A stretch of 5,755 nt of DNA from Desulfobacula sp. GTDB lineage: Bacteria > Desulfobacterota > Desulfobacteria > Desulfobacterales > Desulfobacteraceae. The notes under the pieces are model-generated. The model saw only the letters and a program-made list of their open reading frames with translations, made no database searches and was not told where the DNA came from. Shown in pieces: positions 1 through 5,616 of this stretch (positions are counted from its first letter, which is position 1; each line of letters starts with the position of its first letter). The position numbers were made by a program, and so were the translations under genes. The DNA lies in assembly GCA_023139225.1 (NCBI GenBank), contig JAGLNZ010000145.1, positions 1-5,755 on the forward strand, in the 5' to 3' direction.

Positions 1-281
1 AGCCCGAGGATGATCATGTTTTTAAAGGGTTTCCCATATCCATCCAAATACCATGACGCATGCAAAGACGGCCTTAACAACCGCCACATGGACGGTAATG
101 ATCCTGCCAGAATCAGGCAGGATACGATGATGGGAAATATCAAAGGACCTTTATAGAACGGATCAGGACCGGAGGTGTCTACCTGCCACGGAGAGGAGAT
201 CAACATGGACAGGGCAAACACCCCAAGTACCGAACCGAAGAGGTCATGAACCCGGCTGGAAGAAAAATCTTTTTTAGACAT
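1..281 (-). CDS. tctB: TctB-family small membrane subunit of a tripartite tricarboxylate transporter, 5' part only
   Basis: This is the N-terminal 93 residues of a gene that runs off the left edge. TctB is the small integral membrane subunit of TTT importers, working with a large TctA permease and the periplasmic TctC. The start ATG (279-281) is preceded by AAGGAA at 286-291 on the coding strand, 4-5 bases upstream, and lies 15 bases after the tctC stop, so the two genes are surely cotranscribed. A short polar N-terminus (MSKKDFSSSRVHD) leads into a first hydrophobic helix at about residues 14-30. The sequence GPDPFYKGPLIFPIIV (residues 38-53) matches the G-P...GP..FP pattern that opens the second helix of TctB (DUF1468) proteins; that helix runs to about residue 66. 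A third starts near residue 88. The family is weakly conserved, but the position right after tctC supports the call. tctA is expected outside the window. Confidence 0.82.
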   Translation of the reverse strand, partial: MSKKDFSSSRVHDLFGSVLGVFALSMLISSPWQVDTSGPDPFYKGPLIFPIIVSCLILAGSLPSMWRLLRPSLHASWYLDGYGKPFKNMIILG

Positions 282-296
282 GCCGTTCCTTTTGGC

Positions 297-1250
297 TTAT
301 TGAATAATCCCAAGATCTTTCATGATCACACCAAAATTTTCAAGCTCGCTGTCCATCTGCTTTCTGGCCTGTGCAGGACCTGTGGGGTGTGGAATAACCC
401 CGACGTTTTGGATCACTTTCTGAATTTGGGGCATTGCCATGACTTTAAAAAATGTATCACTGAGCTGGTTTACAATATTATCCGGCGTTTTTTTCGGAAC
501 AAATGCGCCAAACCATATGGAATAGGAATCTCCAAACCCGTCTTCCGCCACTGTATGGACATCGGGATATTGGGCAAGACGCTGGGGCAGCATGCAGGCA
601 AGGATTTTCATCTTACCGGCTTCCACATAGTCTTTGATCCCCGGTGTTGAAAATGTAATCACATCAGCATCTCCTTTTACCACAAGCAAAGGATTGAGTT
701 TTTTGTAAGCGGTTTCTTTCCATTTAAACCCGCCGATCTTGGCGGCATTCATGGCAATTAAAGTTGGCACAGCGCCAAGGCCCCAGTGAGCAAGTCGTAA
801 ATCATGATCTTTTCCGTACGCGGCAAGTTCCTTTAAATTATTATAGGGTGCGTCTGCACGGCATGCCAGGGTAAAAGGAGAAGACCAGACAAGGCCCAGG
901 GATCTTAAATCCTGGTTTTTATAAGGGGTCTTTCCACGAAGGACTTGGGTAATCATGGGTCCGATGGATATTAACCCCATTGTATATCCGTCAGGACGGC
1001 TGTTTTTAAGTTCATTGGTGGCAAGGACTGCCCCGCCGCCGGGTTTGTTAACCACTTTTACCGGCACACCAAGTTCTTTGGACATCAGCGGCGCCATTGA
1101 GGTTGCAACCATGGTGGAAGGATCATTGCCTGCCGGCCATGGGATAATGATTCTTACCGGTTTTTTCGGCCATGCCCCAAGACAAATTCCCGGAACAAGT
1201 AAACTTAAAACAATCACACTAAACATAAGATGGAAAACTAATTTTTTCAT
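297..1250 (-). CDS. tctC: TctC/Bug-family periplasmic solute-binding protein of a TTT carboxylate transporter
   Basis: This 317-residue protein has the usual TctC length and should capture an organic acid in the periplasm and hand it to TctAB. A Sec signal peptide covers residues 1-26 (KK start, hydrophobic core, cleavage likely after LGA). The mature protein opens with WPKKPVRIIIPWPAG, the standard Bug opening, and contains NKPGGGAVLATNEL and PDGYTMGLIS (about residues 68-92), the two best conserved family motifs. The usual GGxxD after the first strand reads GNDPS here (residues 41-45), so the ligand pocket may differ from tricarboxylate binders. C23 is not in a good lipobox, so a soluble protein is more likely than a lipoprotein. 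The start is fixed by AAGGAT at 1258-1263, 7 bases upstream. The gene lies 124 bases after the FadR-type regulator and 15 bases before tctB. Substrate cannot be told from sequence; Bug proteins bind many carboxylates and amino acids. Confidence 0.93.
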   Translation of the reverse strand: MKKLVFHLMFSVIVLSLLVPGICLGAWPKKPVRIIIPWPAGNDPSTMVATSMAPLMSKELGVPVKVVNKPGGGAVLATNELKNSRPDGYTMGLISIGPMITQVLRGKTPYKNQDLRSLGLVWSSPFTLACRADAPYNNLKELAAYGKDHDLRLAHWGLGAVPTLIAMNAAKIGGFKWKETAYKKLNPLLVVKGDADVITFSTPGIKDYVEAGKMKILACMLPQRLAQYPDVHTVAEDGFGDSYSIWFGAFVPKKTPDNIVNQLSDTFFKVMAMPQIQKVIQNVGVIPHPTGPAQARKQMDSELENFGVIMKDLGIIQ

Positions 1251-1286
1251 TGCTAAGATCCTTATATATTGTATAGTTTGTGAATT

Positions 1287-1320
1287 GTTTTATAAAAAAC
1301 AGCGTTGTTTTTTATAAAAC
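1287..1320. promoter_or_regulatory. Perfect 14-bp AT-rich inverted repeat upstream of tctC, candidate operator
   Basis: The arms GTTTTATAAAAAAC (1287-1300) and GTTTTTTATAAAAC (1307-1320) are exact reverse complements around the 6-base spacer AGCGTT. The element ends 36 bases before the tctC start codon. A possible tctC -10 box, TACAAT on the minus strand, lies at about 1269-1274, which would put the palindrome over and upstream of the -35 position. That is where a repressor or activator site would be expected. The arms are almost pure A/T, so as RNA the hairpin would be weak, and a protein-binding site is more likely than a terminator. The neighbouring FadR-type regulator is the obvious candidate binder, though the sequence differs from the dyad in front of its own gene. 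Confidence 0.5.
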
Positions 1321-1330
1321 CTTACTCCAA

Positions 1331-1376
1331 AAGTTTCGTGAAAGAACCGGGTGGCAGCCCATCTTTCACGAAACTT
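1331..1376 (-). terminator. Strong hairpin at the 3' end of the FadR-type gene: likely terminator or mRNA-stabilising element
   Basis: The arms AAGTTTCGTGAAAGA (1331-1345) and TCTTTCACGAAACTT (1362-1376) pair perfectly over 15 bp, and an inner GGGT/GCCC (1349-1352, 1357-1360) can extend the stem. The right arm includes the last two bases of the regulator's stop codon, so the hairpin begins at once after translation ends. On the minus strand a nine-A run precedes it, and a short T run (TTTT, partly in the stem) follows. On the plus strand it is followed after 4 bases by nine Ts (1381-1389). It could therefore stop transcription in both directions. Because the leftward T run is short, termination may be partial, which would let some transcripts continue into tctCB. 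A REP-like repeated palindrome is an alternative. Confidence 0.65.
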
Positions 1377-2100
1377 ACCCTTTTTTTTTCTTGTTCATTT
1401 CCTTTTTAATTATCTCATCCAAGGTATCAAAATGTTCTGTCATCACCTGTTCTGCTTTTTTACCATCGCGTTCTTTAATGTATTTAAAAAACAATCGATT
1501 GTATTGGATATCTTTTTTTGCTGTTTCAAGATCAGGGGTCTTTGCCAGCACCTGTTGAAACACAGTAACAAGCGCCTCCATCAAGCCGCTGATAAACCGG
1601 TTGTGACAGGCATCGGCAATAAGGCGATGAAAACCTATGGCCTTTGTCTGATCAGGCCGGCCCTCTTTAATGGACACATCTATATCTTCAATACATTTTT
1701 CCATGGCAGCAAGATCTTCACTGGTTCTTCTTTTTGCGGCAAGCTTTGCCAGTCCCGGCTCAAGAATCCGTCTGAACTCGGCCAGATCGCTTGCACTGAT
1801 ACCGCCAAACAGATAGGAGTTAATCACCACGTCAACCATTTTTTCAGAGCCGGGCTCGGCAATAAAACTTCCACCGAATATTCCCCTTTTTTTTTGTATC
1901 AGCCCTTCGGTTTCCATTTCCCGCAATGCTTCCCTGGCAGATACCTTGCTAACATTATATTTCTGGGCTATTTCAACTTCCGGCGGAAATTTATCCCCCG
2001 GTTTGAAATGGCCGTCCAGAATGGATTGTTTTAATATGGATTTAATCTGGTCGGATATTCGTTCTTTGCGAATCGTACCATCCTGCAATGCTTTGTTCAT
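1375..2100 (-). CDS. GntR-superfamily transcriptional regulator, FadR subfamily (winged helix plus FCD domain)
   Basis: This 241-residue protein has the FadR-subfamily length. The N-terminal winged helix covers about residues 14-82. It includes the GntR signatures ILDGHFKPGDKFPPEVEIA (27-45) and the recognition segment VSKVSAREALREMETEGLI (50-68). The C-terminal all-helical FCD ligand domain spans about 104-232, with FRRILEPGLAKLAA at its start, FHRLIADACHN (157-167) and TEHF (221-224). Two positions that often bind metal in FCD domains appear changed: the Asp four residues before H158 is A154, and the His expected in DIQYNRL is N201. H158 and H223 remain. Such proteins usually repress adjacent uptake or catabolic genes until an organic acid or acyl compound binds, so tctCB is the natural target. 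The start has a close ribosome site (GAGGAG at 2103-2108, 2 bases from ATG); no other Met occurs before residue 62. The C-terminus is lysine-rich (KKKKG) and encoded by a nine-A run. Confidence 0.93.
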   Translation of the reverse strand: MNKALQDGTIRKERISDQIKSILKQSILDGHFKPGDKFPPEVEIAQKYNVSKVSAREALREMETEGLIQKKRGIFGGSFIAEPGSEKMVDVVINSYLFGGISASDLAEFRRILEPGLAKLAAKRRTSEDLAAMEKCIEDIDVSIKEGRPDQTKAIGFHRLIADACHNRFISGLMEALVTVFQQVLAKTPDLETAKKDIQYNRLFFKYIKERDGKKAEQVMTEHFDTLDEIIKKEMNKKKKG

Positions 2101-2112
2101 GTCTCCTCTTTG

Positions 2113-2150
2113 AAACCAACTAAAGTTAGTTTTTTAAAAGTTAGTTTTTT
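2113..2150. promoter_or_regulatory. Imperfect dyad plus repeated half-site in front of the FadR-type gene, probable autoregulatory operator
   Basis: A 20-bp imperfect palindrome, AAACCAACTAAAGTTAGTTT (2113-2132), has nine of ten arm positions paired around its centre. Its right half is part of a 14-base direct repeat, AAAGTTAGTTTTTT, present at 2122-2135 and again at 2137-2150, which is a 15-base period. The element sits directly before the ribosome site and just downstream of the candidate promoter, the usual place for self-repression by a GntR-family regulator. The binder is inferred from position only. Confidence 0.6.
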
Positions 2151-2160
2151 TATAAATACA

Positions 2161-2189
2161 ACAATTTCAAATATCGTTTTCATTGTCAA
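2161..2189 (-). promoter_or_regulatory. Candidate sigma-70 promoter of the FadR-type gene
   Basis: On the minus strand a consensus TTGACA -35 box lies at 2184-2189. After a 17-base spacer comes AATTGT at 2161-2166, a weak -10 box matching three of six consensus positions. The -35 box and the position before the operator repeats are the support. The -10 assignment is uncertain. Confidence 0.4.
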
Positions 2190-2237
2190 GTTATTTAATT
2201 ATTTAAAAACGAGCCTTGAGTTATCAATTTTCTGTAT

Positions 2238-3908
2238 TTAATACTGATGTTTATAGCCATAGGGAATGTTCAATTTATCCATCCGTTTGCGCAGGGTGCT
2301 GGGATGGATCTTCAATAAATCAGCTGCTCCACCGGGGCCATGTATTTTGCCATGGCACTGATCCAAGGCTCTTTTAATATGGTCTGACATGGCTGCATCC
2401 AGGGATTTCAATGGTAAGACTAACCTGTCCATTTTTTGTTCGATTTTTCTGTTTTTTACCTCCCCATCGTTCATTCGCTTGTCTAAGGCAGTATCAATCT
2501 GTTTTTCAACCATATTTTTCAAGGCATCAATGCTTTTATTGGTATCTAAGAACTCGATGGGATCAATAGGAAGGTATTGGTCCAGCTTCAAAGGGGCATC
2601 CGGAGCAAGAATCATAGCCCGCTCAATAAGATTTTGCAATTCCCTCACATTGCCGGGCCAGGAATAGGTCTTCAATCTTTCCATCGTGTTTTTGGATAGT
2701 TGAGGTGTTTTGGAAAAATTCATCTCTTTAGCTATCTTTTTAAGGAAATGGTAAACAAGGGAGGGCAAATCCTGGGTCCGTTCCCGCAAAGGAGGAATGG
2801 TCAGTGGAAAAGCACTGAGACGGTAATAAAGATCTTCCCTGAAAGTTCCATTTTGGAGCATGGTTTCAAGGGGTCTGTGGGTGGCTGCAATGATTCTGAC
2901 ATCCACTGGGATGGGGTTGCCGCTGCCAAGTCTTTCTATCACACCATTCTGTAGAACCCTTAAAAGCCGGACCTGAAGTTGGAGGGGCAAATCTCCGATT
3001 TCATCCAGAAAAAGTGTCCCTCCGTCAGCCTGCTCAAAACGGCCGGCTCTATCTTCGTTCGCTCCTGTAAAGGCGCCCTTTCGATATCCAAACAACTCAC
3101 TGTCCACAAGGGTCTCCGGTATGGCACCACAATTAACTTTGATATAGGGAGCATTCTTGCGCAGTGAAATACGTTGAACTGCATCGGCGATGAGTTCTTT
3201 TCCCGTACCGGTTTCACCGAGGATAAGTACGGGTATATCCATTCCTGTCAGCTGCCGGACCATTTTCATCGTTTTGCTTAAACCTTCCTGGCCTATGATA
3301 ACCGAGGAATTTTTTAATAGGGTTACCTCGCCGGATAACTGCTGACGCTGAGCATCTATTTTCTTTTGGAGTTCAATGGTGCGATGGTATTGCAAAAGAT
3401 TCATCATCGCCATGCTCATCAATGGCATAAGCAGCCTCAACTTGTCCTCATGTGCTTTAGTGAAGCAGTTGGTTTTACTTCCCATGAGGCAGAGGTGGCC
3501 TATCGTCTGGTTTTTTGTTGAGAGATTGGCTACAAGATAAGCGCGGTCCTTGAAAGGCAGATACTTTTTCAGCGCTCTGCTGTGACGGCCGCCCACAGGC
3601 CTGTCAATGGTGCTGGGCGTATTTATTATAAACATATTGTTTTCAAATAATGCAAGGTCTCTTTCACCTTCTTTTGACATGGATATCAATTCGTCAAGAA
3701 AGATATAATCACTTTTTGTTACCAAAAAAAGCAGGTGAAGTGATTTCATTCTGGGTTCAAACTTATGCAGGGTCAACCCTTCAAGCGGGAAATATTGGCT
3801 GGCAAAATCAAAAAAGGCACGCAAAGCGTCTGCCAGGTTCAGGCTGGAAGATGCTGCCAGCATAGCCCCCCGGAAAAAGGCAAAGTCTTTTGCAACTGAA
3901 TCAGACAT
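2238..3908 (-). CDS. Sigma-54-dependent transcriptional activator, GAF - AAA+ - Fis-type HTH (FhlA-like layout)
   Basis: This 556-residue bacterial enhancer-binding protein uses ATP to remodel sigma-54 RNA polymerase at a -24/-12 promoter. Residues about 16-172 look like a GAF sensor domain, ending in [22 protein letters not shown] (136-157); there is no receiver domain, so a small ligand rather than phosphorylation is the likely signal. A short coiled-coil (about 176-197) leads to the AAA+ domain. That domain has Walker A GETGTGKE (231-238), the sigma-54 contact loop GAFTGA (278-283), Walker [10 protein letters not shown] (296-304), sensor [11 protein letters not shown] (336-345), arginine-finger region FREDLYYR (356-363) and sensor [10 protein letters not shown] (417-424). 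All are intact, so the protein should be active. A long charged linker (about 445-500) precedes the Fis-type [28 protein letters not shown] (524-548), of the FhlA kind. The start has AAGGGGA about 9 bases upstream. It is divergent from a sigma-54 promoter 142 bases away, its probable target. Confidence 0.95.
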   Translation of the reverse strand: MSDSVAKDFAFFRGAMLAASSSLNLADALRAFFDFASQYFPLEGLTLHKFEPRMKSLHLLFLVTKSDYIFLDELISMSKEGERDLALFENNMFIINTPSTIDRPVGGRHSRALKKYLPFKDRAYLVANLSTKNQTIGHLCLMGSKTNCFTKAHEDKLRLLMPLMSMAMMNLLQYHRTIELQKKIDAQRQQLSGEVTLLKNSSVIIGQEGLSKTMKMVRQLTGMDIPVLILGETGTGKELIADAVQRISLRKNAPYIKVNCGAIPETLVDSELFGYRKGAFTGANEDRAGRFEQADGGTLFLDEIGDLPLQLQVRLLRVLQNGVIERLGSGNPIPVDVRIIAATHRPLETMLQNGTFREDLYYRLSAFPLTIPPLRERTQDLPSLVYHFLKKIAKEMNFSKTPQLSKNTMERLKTYSWPGNVRELQNLIERAMILAPDAPLKLDQYLPIDPIEFLDTNKSIDALKNMVEKQIDTALDKRMNDGEVKNRKIEQKMDRLVLPLKSLDAAMSDHIKRALDQCHGKIHGPGGAADLLKIHPSTLRKRMDKLNIPYGYKHQY

Positions 3909-3948
3909 ATTCGTTCATCCCCTTATTCAATTTAGGATAATAAGGAAA

Positions 3949-3977
3949 AAAATACCATATTTTCCAAATATTGTCTA
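3949..3977 (-). promoter_or_regulatory. Candidate sigma-70 promoter of the activator gene with a palindrome in its spacer
   Basis: On the minus strand TAGACA (3972-3977, five of six consensus bases) is followed after 17 bases by TATTTT (3949-3954, four of six). The spacer contains a perfect 15-bp palindrome, ATATTT-TCC-AAATAT at 3957-3971, a good position for autorepression. In such AT-rich DNA matches of this quality can occur by chance. Confidence 0.35.
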
Positions 3978-4010
3978 ATAGTAAAAAATCTATATCATTT
4001 AGTTTGTCTA
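3971..4010. promoter_or_regulatory. Pair of TTGTCTA direct repeats, possible upstream activator sites
   Basis: TTGTCTA occurs at 3971-3977 and 4004-4010. The copies are 33 bases apart (about three helical turns) and lie roughly 40-80 bases upstream of the -24 element. That is within the range where enhancer-binding proteins sit. The repeat is only 7 bases in AT-rich DNA and is not clearly palindromic, so this is a suggestion. The left copy overlaps the activator's candidate -35 box. Confidence 0.25.
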
Positions 4011-4050
4011 TTTTTTTTCAACTGACTGATTTTATAATATTTTCAAGGCT

Positions 4051-4066
4051 TGGCATAGCGTTTGCT
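4051..4066 (+). promoter_or_regulatory. Sigma-54 (RpoN) -24/-12 promoter of the rdhA-like gene
   Basis: TGGCAT (4051-4056), five bases, then TTGCT (4062-4066) matches the TGGCAC-N5-TTGCW consensus except for the last base of the -24 box. The invariant GG and GC are exactly 10 bases apart. Transcription would start near 4076-4078, giving a leader of about 50 bases before the ATG at 4126. The adjacent divergent gene encodes a sigma-54 activator, which strengthens the call. Confidence 0.8.
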
Positions 4067-4125
4067 ATAAAAAATAATCAAATGAGACAGCGTTGTGATC
4101 TAAGTCCAAAAAAGGAGGCTTTTGA

Positions 4126-5583
4126 ATGGTAACAATTCTTGCAATGATTTTTACAGCCGGGCTTATTCTGAGCGCTATGGTTGGTATGGCATTTTTTATT
4201 TCATCTATCCGGGAAAAAGAAAAACGGGCATCCATTTTTGGAGGCATACAATTGCTCGGGATGATTTTTCTGGTTATTGGTTTTCTTTCTCTTTATTCCA
4301 TTGGTGTTTTTAATTCAGGGGTTGGAGTTTTCATCCTTGCTTTTTTAGTCTCCTTTGGGCTGGTTGTTGCGATACTTTTTTGCAGAAGAACAAGCCCGAA
4401 TGAAAAAGCATTGAAAGGCGCAAAGGGATATATTTCAGGTGAAGTAACTCGTTTTGATGAAAGAGACCATGTTTTTGCCAGGAATCGTTCTCTTCCTGAA
4501 AATTCTGAACAATATGCGGAATATTATCAAAAACATCCGGAATTGAAAAATATAGACTCAAAAAGGAGAGCAAAAGGCGGCCCAATCGGACGTCCCGGCG
4601 CTATCGACAGTCCGGGTGGTGATGCCAATGTTGCAGCGATTCTGGCTTGTTTATCCATGCCCCATTTTCTTTCAACACAGGATAAATATTCACCTGAGCC
4701 GCATATGGCATTAAAAGAAAAACTTGCTCAAAAAAAGGTTGAAATAAGCCCTCAAGAAGCAACCATCAGGCTTAAAGGCTATGCAAAAGCATTGGGCGCT
4801 TCTTTGGTGGGTATAACAAAAATAAATCCATTATGGATTTATTCACATCGGGCAGAAATATTTAATAATAACTGGGAAGACTGGGGAAAAGAAATTAACT
4901 TGAATCATACTTATGCAATTGTCTGTGCTGAAGAGATGAATACTGATATGGTTGGAAGTGCGCCCCATACACCCACCTGTATTGAAAGCATGCTTAACTA
5001 TTCAAAAGGAGCATATATTACAACCCAGTTGGCCGGGAATATTGCAAACTTAGGGTACTCTGCCACAGCAAATCATTTCAGGCACTATGATGCTTTAATG
5101 GTGCCGATGGCAGCGGATGCCGGATTAGGCGAGGTTGGAAGACTGGGATATCTTATTACAAAAAAATACGGCCCCCGAGTCAGGCTGAGTATGGTAACAA
5201 CAGACCTTGAGTTGATTGAGGACAAACCTGTTGATATAGGTGTTGAAGATTTTTGCAGGATATGTAAAAAATGCGCTGTCTGCTGCCCGTCAAAATCAAT
5301 TTCGCATGAAGATATGACTGTTACAAATGGATTGCTCAGGTGGAAACTGGATGCCCAATCCTGTTTTGAATACTGGGGAAAAGTAGGAACAGACTGCAAT
5401 GTCTGTATGAATGTATGCCCGTGGAGCCATGCCGATACATTGCCCCATCAAATTATTAAAACATTGATCACCAGAAACAAATTATCAAGGAAACTCTTTA
5501 ACCTTATGGATGACATTTTTTATGGAAAAAAACCCAGGCCCAAACCCCCGGAAAGATGGGCTCAGTTTGGCACATGGGAATAA
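4126..5583 (+). CDS. rdhA: RdhA-family reductive dehalogenase-like protein with three N-terminal transmembrane helices
   Basis: This 485-residue protein resembles corrinoid iron-sulfur reductive dehalogenases. Residues 1-26, about 38-59 and 65-86 are hydrophobic helices; there is no twin-arginine signal before them. Loop 1 (SSIREKEKRAS) and the segment after helix 3 (CRRTSPNEKALKGAK) are both positively charged, so the positive-inside rule places the catalytic part in the cytoplasm. The RdhA core is clear: AYITTQLAGNIANLGYSA (296-313), AGLGEVGRLGYLITKKYGP (332-350), TDLELIEDKPVDIG (359-372). Cluster one is FCRICKKCAVCCP (C377, C380, C383, C387, with an extra C386). Cluster two is C413 then CNVCMNVCP (C424, C427, C431). 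The related QueG lacks such helices and fits less well. Ribosome site AGGAGG at 4113-4118, 7 bases from the ATG. No rdhB follows. Fused membrane-anchored RdhA proteins have been noted in genome surveys of deltaproteobacteria, but their function is unknown. Dehalogenation is inferred from family. Confidence 0.9.
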   Translation: MVTILAMIFTAGLILSAMVGMAFFISSIREKEKRASIFGGIQLLGMIFLVIGFLSLYSIGVFNSGVGVFILAFLVSFGLVVAILFCRRTSPNEKALKGAKGYISGEVTRFDERDHVFARNRSLPENSEQYAEYYQKHPELKNIDSKRRAKGGPIGRPGAIDSPGGDANVAAILACLSMPHFLSTQDKYSPEPHMALKEKLAQKKVEISPQEATIRLKGYAKALGASLVGITKINPLWIYSHRAEIFNNNWEDWGKEINLNHTYAIVCAEEMNTDMVGSAPHTPTCIESMLNYSKGAYITTQLAGNIANLGYSATANHFRHYDALMVPMAADAGLGEVGRLGYLITKKYGPRVRLSMVTTDLELIEDKPVDIGVEDFCRICKKCAVCCPSKSISHEDMTVTNGLLRWKLDAQSCFEYWGKVGTDCNVCMNVCPWSHADTLPHQIIKTLITRNKLSRKLFNLMDDIFYGKKPRPKPPERWAQFGTWE

Positions 5584-5616
5584 AATTAATGGAACACTTA
5601 AAAAGGAGTAAATGAA

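Noticed and set aside
1182..1184. C23 of TctC as a lipoprotein cysteine.
   Set aside because: The preceding residues PGI do not form a lipobox; LGA before WP is a normal signal peptidase I site.
1351..2034. A 227-codon plus-strand open frame opposite the FadR-type gene, and similar open frames opposite tctC, the activator and the rdhA-like gene.
   Set aside because: They have no ribosome sites or family motifs and lie antisense to well-supported genes.
2200..2237. A terminator after the sigma-54 activator gene.
   Set aside because: A T-run exists on the minus strand (GCTCGTTTTT) but no stem of useful length precedes it.
1299..4096. The 10-mer ACAGCGTTGT occurs both in the tctC upstream palindrome (1299-1308) and in the rdhA-like leader (4087-4096), hinting at a shared operator.
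   Set aside because: A 10-base match between two places is expected by chance in a window of this size, and the surrounding bases do not match.
4210..4224. EKE in the first loop of the RdhA-like membrane part, compared with the EXE motif reported for RdhB anchors.
   Set aside because: A three-residue match in a charged loop is too weak to claim descent from RdhB.
4384..4389. Twin arginines (residues 87-88) in the RdhA-like protein as a TAT signal.
   Set aside because: They come after the third hydrophobic helix and are not followed by a hydrophobic signal core; they fit a positive cytoplasmic flank instead.
4126..5583. Epoxyqueuosine reductase (QueG), the closest relative family of RdhA.
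   Set aside because: The GEVGRLG core, the distant C413 of the second cluster and the membrane helices fit RdhA better.
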